NCBI GenBank assembly: GCA_900759575.1
Contig: CAAEVU010000082.1
Span: 1-9,402, forward strand
Length of the DNA stretch: 9,402 nucleotides
Direction: 5' to 3'
Source of the DNA: Clostridia bacterium
GTDB lineage: Bacteria; Bacillota; Clostridia; Oscillospirales; Acutalibacteraceae
Positions 1 through 6,740 of this stretch are shown one piece after another. How positions within the stretch are numbered: position 1 is the stretch's first letter; every line of letters begins with the position of its first letter. The translations under genes were made by a program, and so were the position numbers. The notes beneath the pieces were generated by a model. It saw only the letters and a list, made by a program, of their open reading frames with translations. It made no database searches and was not told the DNA's origin.

Positions 1-91
1 ATCTCCCAAATCTCCACCGCCACCTTGCTGCGCCGGGCTTCCGGCCGGCCGGGTTCCGCCTTGAGCGGTTGGTGAGAGTTTTTTCAGATTT
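1..91. other. Window-edge segment upstream of first gene, unassigned
   Basis: The first plus-strand frame is open from base 1 to a TGA at 73-75 and could be the tail of a gene cut by the window edge, but only 24 codons are visible and they match no family I recognise. A reverse-strand frame across the same bases is also open but shows no start codon. The stretch is GC-rich to about base 60, with a short CCGGCCGG-type palindrome near 42-51, and then becomes T-rich. A TTGAGC (61-66) and a TCAGAT (84-89) sit 17 bases apart, which is too weak to call a promoter. I assign no function. Confidence 0.2.
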
Positions 92-112
92 ATGGGAAAG
101 GCTGGTTTTACT

Positions 113-1207
113 ATGCAGTATTTTGGTGTGCCTAGATGCCCCTATTGCAAAAAAAGGGTCAACCTGATCCGTACCTGGTCCCTCAAACGCCAGGGTGAAT
201 ATCAATGCCCCCGGTGCGGTGGAATCTCCAACATCTACCTGTCACCGCTGATCTATGTGTTTGCCTTGTTGGCGGTTTTCTCCGCAGGCGCAGTGTATTT
301 CTTCCACAAGTTCATTTTGAATGACGTGGATTTGACCACCTGTTTCCAGGTGATCCTTCCCTTTGTGGTGTTTTTCCTGCTGAGCTTGTTCATGGTCTAC
401 CTGGCAAAACCGGTGATCAAACGGGTGTCCCGGGAAGAATCCGGCAAAAAAGGGAAAAAACGCCCCGCCGCCGATGCTCGCCGGGCTGGGGTCAATTCCG
501 GCAATACGGGCCATATTTACGCCGACCAGGAGGAGTATCTCCCCCAGAACGATTATCGCACCGGTCCCTTCCCCCAGGAACGTCCTGTGAACGCCCCTGC
601 GCCCCAGGCAGTCAGCGAAAACGCCCAGCCCACAGCGGTGATGGCTTCTCCTGCTGCCCAGCGGCGAATGGCGGCCCAAAATACAGCTGCTCATAGGGGC
701 GCCCGCCGTCCTGCGGCAGCCCAGAACAGCCAGACTCAGTCTCGGGTGTCTCCCATGAAAGGAGAAACGTCTACCATGCCCCGGGCGCAGAGTGGGGCTC
801 AGCCCAACCACGCCGCGGCTCGTCCCGCGCCTTCCACTGGGACGGCATCCATGCCTCGGGCACAGGGAGCGGCTCAATCTAACCGCGCCGCGGTTCGCCC
901 CGCGCCCTCCGGTGGAACGGCACCCATGCCCCGGACACAGAGTGGGGCTCAGCCCAGCCGCGCCTCTCGGCCGGCTCAGCAGCCTGTGGCCCCGGTCACA
1001 CCTCGGAGAGAACCTGCTGCCCGGCCGCAGACCCAGCAGCCTTCCCGCCGGACTTCCATCCCGGAGCCCCGGCAGGCGTCCCACGTGGTTAGCAGCGTGG
1101 AGATCCCCAGCGTTTCCGACGATTTCTTCGCAAAATACGACGATCCCGCCTATGTGGAGCGCCGTTTGAAGGAGATCCAGGAAAAGAATGGGAAAGATTC
1201 CCAGTAA
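113..1207 (+). CDS. Zinc-ribbon, two-helix membrane protein with repetitive Pro/Ala-rich tail
   Basis: I do not recognise this as a named family. The start at 113 is preferred over the ATG at 92 because GGGAAAGG (94-101) lies 11 bases before it, while the ATG at 92 has no good ribosome binding site. This gives 364 residues. Near the N-terminus are two CxxC pairs (C9/C12 and C32/C35) that form a zinc-ribbon-like knuckle. Two hydrophobic helices follow at about 45-64 and 78-98. From about 99 to 325 the protein is a low-complexity, basic, Pro/Ala/Gln/Arg-rich tail, probably disordered, with a 25-residue tandem repeat. The last 40 residues return to normal composition, with a DDFFAKYDDPAYVERRL segment that may be a short binding motif or helix. 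The zinc ribbon and tail would probably both face the cytoplasm. It ends before its own terminator, so it is probably transcribed separately from gyrB. A link to replication or the cell envelope would be a guess. Confidence 0.85.
   Translation: MQYFGVPRCPYCKKRVNLIRTWSLKRQGEYQCPRCGGISNIYLSPLIYVFALLAVFSAGAVYFFHKFILNDVDLTTCFQVILPFVVFFLLSLFMVYLAKPVIKRVSREESGKKGKKRPAADARRAGVNSGNTGHIYADQEEYLPQNDYRTGPFPQERPVNAPAPQAVSENAQPTAVMASPAAQRRMAAQNTAAHRGARRPAAAQNSQTQSRVSPMKGETSTMPRAQSGAQPNHAAARPAPSTGTASMPRAQGAAQSNRAAVRPAPSGGTAPMPRTQSGAQPSRASRPAQQPVAPVTPRREPAARPQTQQPSRRTSIPEPRQASHVVSSVEIPSVSDDFFAKYDDPAYVERRLKEIQEKNGKDSQ
776..988 (+). repeat. 75-bp in-frame tandem repeat, about 2.8 copies
   Basis: Copies begin at 776, 851 and 926, exactly 75 bases apart, and each starts with a codon run reading MPR(A/T)Q. 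The 25-residue units share the pattern MPRAQSGAQPN-AAxRPAPS-GTA. The third copy loses similarity after about 60 bases. Copies 1 and 3 are nearly identical over their first 45 bases (GAGTGGGGCTCAGCCCA is shared), which indicates fairly recent duplication or gene conversion. Copy number may vary between strains without breaking the frame. Confidence 0.85.
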
Positions 1208-1242
1208 ACGGGAAAACCAAACCAGCTTTCCGCCCGGAAAGC

Positions 1243-1273
1243 CCCGGAAAAAGGGGGTTTCCGGGTTTTCTTT
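1243..1273 (+). terminator. Intrinsic terminator after the zinc-ribbon gene
   Basis: CCCGGAAA (1243-1250) pairs with TTTCCGGG (1258-1265) around a 7-base loop and is followed at once by TTTTCTTT. It lies 36 bases after the stop codon and just before the gyrB promoter, so it separates the two transcription units. Confidence 0.85.
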
Positions 1274-1298
1274 GCCAAGGTTTTCGCCGGTTTACATG

Positions 1299-1327
1299 TT
1301 TACAAAAACGGGAAAATCTGTTATACT
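1299..1327 (+). promoter_or_regulatory. Sigma-A-type promoter of gyrB
   Basis: TTTACA (1299-1304) and TATACT (1322-1327) are separated by 17 bases, each one mismatch from consensus. Transcription would start near 1334. The bases after the -10 are AT-rich (AATAAATAGC), meaning a GC-poor discriminator. A second TTTACA lies at 1291-1296, 8 bases upstream, but its spacing to the -10 would be 25 bases. This is the only clear promoter visible for the gyrB-ycxB-like-gyrA cluster. Confidence 0.85.
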
Positions 1328-1372
1328 AATAAATAGCTAAAAATTGATTTTTGCTCAGTGTATAGTAATTCC

Positions 1373-1438
1373 AAACGCCCCCAAACCCCCTGGGTTTGTC
1401 CCGTCCGGGTCTGGGGGCAGGCGTTTCCTTTAGGAGGG
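1373..1438 (+). promoter_or_regulatory. Structured gyrB leader and ribosome binding site
   Basis: AAACGCC (1373-1379) can pair with GGCGTTT (1420-1426), closing a domain that ends six bases before the Shine-Dalgarno AGGAGGG (1432-1438). Inside it, CAAACCC (1382-1388) pairs with GGGTTTG (1392-1398) around a 3-base loop. The C-run at 1386-1390 could instead pair with the G-run at 1413-1417, giving an alternative fold. No U-run follows, so it does not look like a plain terminator. A role in controlling gyrB translation or mRNA stability is inference. The Shine-Dalgarno is 7 bases from the TTG at 1446 and fixes that start. Confidence 0.6.
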
Positions 1439-1445
1439 TTCTTGC

Positions 1446-3425
1446 TTGGAAATCAACGAAATGACGGACATGACAAAGTCTGAAAAAGCCTATGACGGCG
1501 ACCAGATCCAGGTCCTGGAAGGCCTGGAAGCAGTGCGCAAACGTCCCGGCATGTATATCGGCTCTACCGGTCCCCGGGGTCTGCACCACCTGGTGTATGA
1601 GATCGTGGACAACTCCATCGACGAGGCGTTGGCCGGCTTCTGCGACAAGATCGACGTGAAGCTGCTGCCGGGCAACGTGGTGTTCGTGCGGGATAACGGC
1701 CGTGGCATCCCTGTGGGCGTGCAGCACAAGACCGGACTTCCCGCTGTGACCGTGGTGTTTACCATCCTCCACGCCGGCGGCAAATTCGGCGGCGGCAGCT
1801 ACAAAGTCTCCGGCGGCCTCCACGGCGTGGGCGCCTCTGTGGTAAACGCTTTGTCCACCTGGCTGGAGGTGGAGGTGGTCTCCGACGGCATCCTCTACTA
1901 CCAGCGGTTCGAGCGGGGCAAGGCTGTCACCGAGCTGGAAAATCGGGGGCCTGCTCCGGAGGGACGGCAGCGGGGCACCACAGTGTGTTTCCAGGCGGAC
2001 CCGGAGATCTTCAAAGAGACCACGGTGTACGAATACGACGTGCTTCAGAAGCGGCTGCGGGAACAGGCGTTTTTGAACGCCGGGGTGCATATCCAGCTCA
2101 CCGACGAGCGTCCTGCCAAGGACCGTCCGGAAAGCGAGCAGGACCGGGAGATCCCCTACCAGAACAACTACTGCTATGAGGGCGGCGTGTCCTCCTTTGT
2201 GGAGTATATCAACGCTTCCAAGGATGTGATCCATCCGGACGTGATCCATTTCTCCGCAGTGGCGGAGGACGAAAACTCCACGGCGGAGATCGCCATGCAG
2301 TATACGGACTCCTACCAGGAGCAGATCTTGAGCTTTGCCAACAACATCCATACCACCGACGGCGGCACCCACGAGGACGGCTTTAAGCGGTCGCTCACGC
2401 GGGTGATGAACGACTATGCCCGGAAATACAACATCCTGAAGGAAAACGACAAGAACCTTTCCGGCGAGGACGTGCGGGAAGGCTTGACCTGCGTCATCAG
2501 CGTGAAGCTGAAGGAGGCCCAGTTCGAGGGCCAGACCAAGGCAAAGCTGGGCAACACGGAAATCAGCGGCCTGGTCAGTTCCCTGGTGTACAACAAGATG
2601 ATGACCTACCTGGAGGAAAACCCCGCCACGGCAAGGATCATCTTTGATAAGGCCCTGTCCGCTTCCCGGGCAAGAGAAGCCGCCCGGAAGGCCCGGGATC
2701 TGGCCCGGCGGAAAACCGCCCTGGAAAACACCACCCTGCCCGGCAAGCTGGCGGACTGCCAGAGCCGCGACACGGAAGAGACCGAGATCTACATCGTGGA
2801 GGGCGACTCCGCAGGAGGCTCCGCCAAGGGCGGCCGTGACCGGAAGTTCCAGGCCATCCTCCCCCTGTGGGGCAAAATGCTCAACGTGGAAAAGGCAAGA
2901 CTGGACAAGGTGTACTCCAACGAAAAGCTCATGCCTGTAGTCATGGCTTTGGGCACGGGCATCGGGGAAGATTTCGACCTTTCCAAGCTGCGGTACGGCA
3001 AGATCATCATCATGGCCGATGCCGATGTGGACGGTTCTCACATCCGCACCCTGCTGCTCACCTTCTTCTTCCGGTTCATGCGTCCTCTGGTGGAAGAGGG
3101 CCACGTGTACCTGGCCCAGCCTCCCCTGTTCCGGATCACCAAGGGCCGGCGGCACTACTACGCCTTCTCTGACCAGCAGCGGGACCAGATCATGGCGGAC
3201 CTGGGCACCGGGTATGAGATCCAGCGGTACAAGGGCTTGGGCGAAATGGATTCCGAGCAGCTTTGGGAAACCACTATGAACCCGGAGACCCGCACCATGC
3301 GCCGGGTGGAAGTGGAAGACGCCATCGAGGCGGACGAAGTGTTCACCGTGCTCATGGGCGACAAGGTGGAACCCCGCCGGGATTTCATCATCAAAAACGC
3401 CAAAGAGGCCAACTGGGACGTGTAA
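1446..3425 (+). CDS. gyrB: DNA gyrase subunit B
   Basis: This is the ATPase and Toprim subunit of DNA gyrase, which with GyrA introduces negative supercoils using ATP. The 659 residues are a little over the usual Gram-positive length of about 640, partly from an N-terminal extension. The start is a TTG, 7 bases after AGGAGGG; the in-frame ATGs at 1461 and 1470 are too far from that site. The GHKL ATPase domain shows E52 (general base) and N56 in EIVDNSIDEA, D83 in DNGRGIP, and the lid glycines in GGKFGGGSYKVSGGLHGVG. The transducer domain follows. The Toprim domain has E452 in EGDSAGGSAKGG and the metal-binding D525, D527 and D529 in DADVDGSHIR. The C-terminal YKGLGEMD motif is intact. GGKFGGG and the adjacent gyrA argue for GyrB over ParE. 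The position matching E. coli K447 is W475. It is the first gene after the promoter at 1299. Confidence 0.98.
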   Translation: MEINEMTDMTKSEKAYDGDQIQVLEGLEAVRKRPGMYIGSTGPRGLHHLVYEIVDNSIDEALAGFCDKIDVKLLPGNVVFVRDNGRGIPVGVQHKTGLPAVTVVFTILHAGGKFGGGSYKVSGGLHGVGASVVNALSTWLEVEVVSDGILYYQRFERGKAVTELENRGPAPEGRQRGTTVCFQADPEIFKETTVYEYDVLQKRLREQAFLNAGVHIQLTDERPAKDRPESEQDREIPYQNNYCYEGGVSSFVEYINASKDVIHPDVIHFSAVAEDENSTAEIAMQYTDSYQEQILSFANNIHTTDGGTHEDGFKRSLTRVMNDYARKYNILKENDKNLSGEDVREGLTCVISVKLKEAQFEGQTKAKLGNTEISGLVSSLVYNKMMTYLEENPATARIIFDKALSASRAREAARKARDLARRKTALENTTLPGKLADCQSRDTEETEIYIVEGDSAGGSAKGGRDRKFQAILPLWGKMLNVEKARLDKVYSNEKLMPVVMALGTGIGEDFDLSKLRYGKIIIMADADVDGSHIRTLLLTFFFRFMRPLVEEGHVYLAQPPLFRITKGRRHYYAFSDQQRDQIMADLGTGYEIQRYKGLGEMDSEQLWETTMNPETRTMRRVEVEDAIEADEVFTVLMGDKVEPRRDFIIKNAKEANWDV

Positions 3426-3527
3426 GGCCCCGGGCTTCCGGGGAAACCTTCCCGGATCTTTCCACGGCTTTTTCAAAACCTGTGGAAAACTCTCTGCTTT
3501 CAAATCACTTTTGGAAAGGACTTCACT
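3426..3527 (+). other. gyrB-to-YcxB-like gene spacer with hairpins
   Basis: CCCCGG (3428-3433) pairs with CCGGGG (3438-3443) around a 4-base loop, three bases after the gyrB stop, but no T-run follows, so termination is doubtful. A second inverted repeat pairs TTTCCAC (3459-3465) with GTGGAAA (3482-3488). The reverse strand of 3481-3489 reads TTTTCCACA, which fits the relaxed DnaA-box consensus TTWTNCACA. It is a single site with no AT-rich neighbour, so an origin is not claimed. Confidence 0.45.
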
Positions 3528-4034
3528 ATGGCATCCTTTCAATTTTCCTATACATTGACAGAACAGGAAGTGTACGACGGCTTGCGGCTTTCCGGAGTGT
3601 ATAAGCTCAGCGGCAAGCGGGCCTGGATTGAAACCATTCTGCTGGGCGTATTTTTCCTGTTTTTCCTCTATTCCTTCCTCATGGAGAGAAAAGGCTTCGA
3701 CCTGGCCATGACCTTGATCTCCGCGCTGGTGCTGGTGGCCCTGAACCTGGTGCCCCGGCTGGATATGCGCAGCAAGGCAAAAAATGGCCTGCGGGAGATC
3801 AAACTCCGGCTGTACGCCAACAAACTCTATGCGGATACCAAGGCCGGCACACAGTCCGTGGATCTGGACGGTTCCGTGCCCATCAGAACGGTAAAGACAA
3901 AGGAGGGCCAGCTCCTTTGCGTCCTGTTGCCCGAGGGCGGGCTGCTCATCATCCCCCTGCGGGCCATTCCCAAAGAGATCCGCGGCCAGGCTTTGAGCCT
4001 TTTGCTCGGATCCGGTCAAGACAGTTCCCATTAA
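3528..4034 (+). CDS. YcxB-like small membrane protein
   Basis: The 168-residue protein has an N-terminal segment FSYTLTEQEVYDG, two hydrophobic helices at about 34-52 and 57-76, and a soluble C-terminal domain (77-168) rich in alternating beta-strand patterns. This order is typical of YcxB-like proteins, whose function is unknown. The start is supported by GAAAGGA (3514-3520), 7 bases upstream. It lies 102 bases after gyrB and 56 bases before gyrA on the same strand, with no clear promoter or terminator, so it is probably co-transcribed with both gyrase genes. Co-transcription does not show a role in supercoiling. The family call rests on the two-helix layout and the overall sequence pattern, not on a catalytic motif. 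Other small membrane families with a PH-like cytosolic domain remain possible. Confidence 0.7.
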   Translation: MASFQFSYTLTEQEVYDGLRLSGVYKLSGKRAWIETILLGVFFLFFLYSFLMERKGFDLAMTLISALVLVALNLVPRLDMRSKAKNGLREIKLRLYANKLYADTKAGTQSVDLDGSVPIRTVKTKEGQLLCVLLPEGGLLIIPLRAIPKEIRGQALSLLLGSGQDSSH

Positions 4035-4057
4035 CTCCACGCTTTTTAGGCGATCAC

Positions 4058-4101
4058 TTTGCCCCCGGGGCAAGAAAGGCAGTATGACCCATGGACAATG
4101 A
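4058..4101 (+). promoter_or_regulatory. gyrA pre-start hairpin, ribosome binding site and overlapping mini-ORF
   Basis: TTGCCC (4059-4064) pairs with GGGCAA (4068-4073) around a 3-base loop, with a possible extra T-G pair outside, and abuts the Shine-Dalgarno-like AAAGG (4075-4079). That site is 11 bases before the gyrA ATG at 4091 but only 4 bases before an out-of-frame ATG at 4084. The latter would read five codons (MTHGQ) and stop at TGA 4099-4101, inside the gyrA start region. Upstream of 4091 the gyrA frame is closed by TGA at 4085-4087, so no earlier gyrA start is possible. A regulatory role is inference. Confidence 0.45.
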
Positions 4102-6676
4102 AAATTCCGAGATCATCAAGGAAGAAGCCGGCGGACGGATCATCGACGTCAGCCTGCGCAAAGAGATGGAAAAATCCTTCCTGGACTACTCCATGTCCGT
4201 CATCGTGCAGCGGGCCTTGCCCGACGTGCGGGACGGCTTGAAGCCTGTTCACCGGCGCATCCTTTACACCATGTATGAAAATACCCTGTGGCCGGAAAAG
4301 CCCTACCGCAAATGCGCCGATACGGTGGGTTCCGTGTTGGGACGGTACCATCCCCACGGCGACGCTTCCGTGTACGACGCCATGGTGCGTCTGGCCCAGG
4401 ATTTCTCCATGCGCTATATGCTGGTGGACGGCCACGGCAACTTTGGCTCCATCGACGGCGACCCCCCTGCCGCCTACCGTTACACCGAGGCCCGGATGAA
4501 CAAGCTCTCTGTGGAGATGCTTCAGGACATCGACAAGGACACGGTGGATTTCATCCCCAACTACGATGACCGTCTGAAGGAGCCCACCGTGCTCCCCAGC
4601 CATTTCCCCAATATCCTGGTCAACGGCTCCACAGGTATTGCCGTGGGCATGGCCACCAATATCCCGCCCCACAACATGGGCGAGGTCATCGACGGCATGT
4701 GCGCCTTGATCGACAACCCTGACGCCACCTTGGAAGACCTGATGGAACACATCAAGGGGCCCGATTTCCCCACCGGGGGCATTGTCATGGGCCGGTCCGG
4801 CATCCGGGCCGCCTACGCCACCGGCCGCGGCCGGATCACGGTCCGCGCCCGGGCGGAGATCGAGGAAAACGAGAAAACCGGCCGCTCTAAGATCATCGTC
4901 ACCGAGCTGCCCTACCAGGTGAACAAGGCAAGGCTCATCGAGAGCATCGCCGACCTGGTGAAGGAAAAGCGCATTGAGGGCATTTCCAACATCGACGACC
5001 ATTCCGACCGGAACGGCATGCACATCGTCATCGACGTGAAGCGTGACGCTTCCCCTCAAATCGTCTTGAACCACCTGTTCACCTTTACCCAGCTGCAAAC
5101 CACCTTTGGCGTGATCATGCTGGCCATTGTGGACGGAGAACCCAAGCTGCTGAACCTGCGGCAGATCTTGGAAGAATATATCAAGTTCCAGGTGGAAGTC
5201 ATCCCCCGCCGCACCCGGTTCGACCTGAAAAAAGCTCAGGACCGGGCCCACATCCTGGAAGGCTTGAAAAAGGCCATCGACATTGTGGACGAGATCATCG
5301 CCACCATCCGGGCCTGCAAAGGCGGCCGGCCGGAGGCCAAGATCGCGTTGATGGAGCGGTTTGGCTTTGACGACCTGCAGGCCGACGCCATCTGCCGGTT
5401 CCAGCTGGGCCAGTTGGCAGGTCTGGAAATTTTGAAGATCGAAACCGAACTGGACGAGCTGCACGCCCGCATTGCCGACTTGAACGAGATCCTGACCAGC
5501 GAAGGCCGGCGGCTGGCCATCGTCAAGGACGAGGCTCTGGAAATGAAGCGGAAGTTCTCCGACGAGCGCCGGACAGAGATCGCCGCCATCAGTGGGGAAG
5601 TGGACATCGAAGACCTGATCCCCCAGGAAGAGTGCGTGCTGACCATGACCAATTTCGGCTATGTGAAGCGTCAAAAGACCGACGACTATCACCAGCAGAA
5701 GCGGGGCGGCCGTGGCGTTAACGGCATGAACCGCCGGGACGAGGACGTGGCCACGGAGATCTTTGTCACCGGAAGCCACGACTATGTGATGTTCTTCTCC
5801 ACCCTGGGCAGAGTGTACAAGCTCAAGTGCTACGAGGTGCCGGAAGGCTCCCGCACCAGCCGTGGCATGAATATCAAGAACCTGCTGCCTCTCCAGCCGG
5901 AGGAAGGCATCAGCTCCATGATCCGGGTGACGGATTTTGACGAGGACAAATACCTTGTGATGGTGACGAAAAACGGCGTCATCAAGCGGACCAAGCTTTC
6001 CGCCTATGATACGGCCCGGAAGGGCGGCCTGATTGCCATCGACCTGGACGAGGGCGACGCCCTGAGCTGGGTCCGGGTCACCAGCGGCCATGACGACCTG
6101 GTGGTGGCCACCAAGAAGGGCATGGCCATCCGGTTCCACGAGACGGAGGTCCGGGAGCTGTCCCGTACCGCTCGCGGCGTCCGGGTGATGAAGCTGGAGG
6201 AAGGGGACTGCATTGTGGGCATGTCCATCCTCCGGGAAGGCGGCCTGGTGCTCACCGTGACGGAAACCGGTTTCGGACGGCTTTCCAGCCCGGAGAATTA
6301 CCGGATTCAGAAGCGGGGCGGCAAGGGCCTGCTGAACTACCACACGGATAAATTCGGCGACGTTGCCGCTATCAAGGTGGTGGACATGGACGACGACGTG
6401 ATTTTGATCTCCGAGGACGGAGTCATTATCCGCATCGCCGCCAGCTCCATCCGTGTCTGCGCCCGGCCCAGTAAGGGCGTGCGGGTGATGAAGCTTGCGG
6501 AAGGCAGCAAAGTGGTCACCCTGGCTCGTGTGCCTCACGAGGAAGACGAAGTGGACCAAGTGGACATTGAGGACGACGGCACCGCTGACGAGGGCGGGGA
6601 CGTTTCCGAAGAGGTGGAAGAGGAATCCACGGAGGAAGTGGAAGCTCTCCAGACCGAGGAAGAGCCGGAAGAGTAA
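4091..6676 (+). CDS. gyrA: DNA gyrase subunit A
   Basis: This is the DNA-cleaving and DNA-wrapping subunit of gyrase, partner of the GyrB encoded upstream. The 861 residues fit the family. The N-terminal breakage-reunion domain has DGLKPVHRRILY near residue 48, and R130 and catalytic Y131 in YRYTEAR, where E. coli has Y122. A coiled-coil segment lies at about 365-510. The C-terminal six-bladed pinwheel carries the GyrA-box QKRGGRG at 536-542, which identifies GyrA rather than ParC, and a second similar motif, QKRGGKG, at 740-746. The quinolone-determining region reads HPHGDASVYD, so the position of E. coli Ser83 is Ala92, while the acidic Asp87 equivalent (D96) is kept. The last 45 residues contain 25 Asp/Glu and no Lys/Arg. 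The ATG at 4091 is the first possible start in frame. Transcription probably comes from the gyrB promoter and ends at the terminator just downstream. Confidence 0.98.
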   Translation: MDNENSEIIKEEAGGRIIDVSLRKEMEKSFLDYSMSVIVQRALPDVRDGLKPVHRRILYTMYENTLWPEKPYRKCADTVGSVLGRYHPHGDASVYDAMVRLAQDFSMRYMLVDGHGNFGSIDGDPPAAYRYTEARMNKLSVEMLQDIDKDTVDFIPNYDDRLKEPTVLPSHFPNILVNGSTGIAVGMATNIPPHNMGEVIDGMCALIDNPDATLEDLMEHIKGPDFPTGGIVMGRSGIRAAYATGRGRITVRARAEIEENEKTGRSKIIVTELPYQVNKARLIESIADLVKEKRIEGISNIDDHSDRNGMHIVIDVKRDASPQIVLNHLFTFTQLQTTFGVIMLAIVDGEPKLLNLRQILEEYIKFQVEVIPRRTRFDLKKAQDRAHILEGLKKAIDIVDEIIATIRACKGGRPEAKIALMERFGFDDLQADAICRFQLGQLAGLEILKIETELDELHARIADLNEILTSEGRRLAIVKDEALEMKRKFSDERRTEIAAISGEVDIEDLIPQEECVLTMTNFGYVKRQKTDDYHQQKRGGRGVNGMNRRDEDVATEIFVTGSHDYVMFFSTLGRVYKLKCYEVPEGSRTSRGMNIKNLLPLQPEEGISSMIRVTDFDEDKYLVMVTKNGVIKRTKLSAYDTARKGGLIAIDLDEGDALSWVRVTSGHDDLVVATKKGMAIRFHETEVRELSRTARGVRVMKLEEGDCIVGMSILREGGLVLTVTETGFGRLSSPENYRIQKRGGKGLLNYHTDKFGDVAAIKVVDMDDDVILISEDGVIIRIAASSIRVCARPSKGVRVMKLAEGSKVVTLARVPHEEDEVDQVDIEDDGTADEGGDVSEEVEEESTEEVEALQTEEEPEE

Positions 6677-6685
6677 TCCTGGATG

Positions 6686-6725
6686 AAAAAAGAGCTGATG
6701 CGAAACGCATCAGCTCTTTTGTTTT
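6686..6725. terminator. Bidirectional intrinsic terminator between gyrA and the DUF1622 gene
   Basis: A perfect 15-bp stem runs from 6688-6702 to 6706-6720 with an AAA loop. The plus side ends in TTTTGTTTTG and the opposite side begins with an A-run, so the minus-strand transcript also gets a T-run. It serves gyrA and the converging gene whose stop is near 6741. Confidence 0.92.
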
Positions 6726-6740
6726 GAAAATTTCGGGTTC

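Noticed and set aside
242..1084. 280-codon minus-strand frame opposite the zinc-ribbon gene, and a 125-codon plus frame at 792-1169
   Set aside because: Both are Arg/Gly/Pro-rich by-products of the repetitive tail, without ribosome binding sites or recognisable domains.
1373..1430. gyrB leader fold as an intrinsic terminator or known riboswitch
   Set aside because: No U-run follows the helix, and I see no core of a known riboswitch class; kept only as a structured leader.
1326..4073. 915-codon open frame on the minus strand across gyrB and the YcxB-like gene
   Set aside because: It is the antisense shadow of well-identified genes: composition rich in His, Gln, Gly and Val, no family motif, no ribosome binding site. 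High GC at third positions keeps the opposite frame open.
4046..6559. 837-codon open frame on the minus strand across gyrA
   Set aside because: It is antisense to gyrA, with the same biased composition and no motif; an effect of codon bias.
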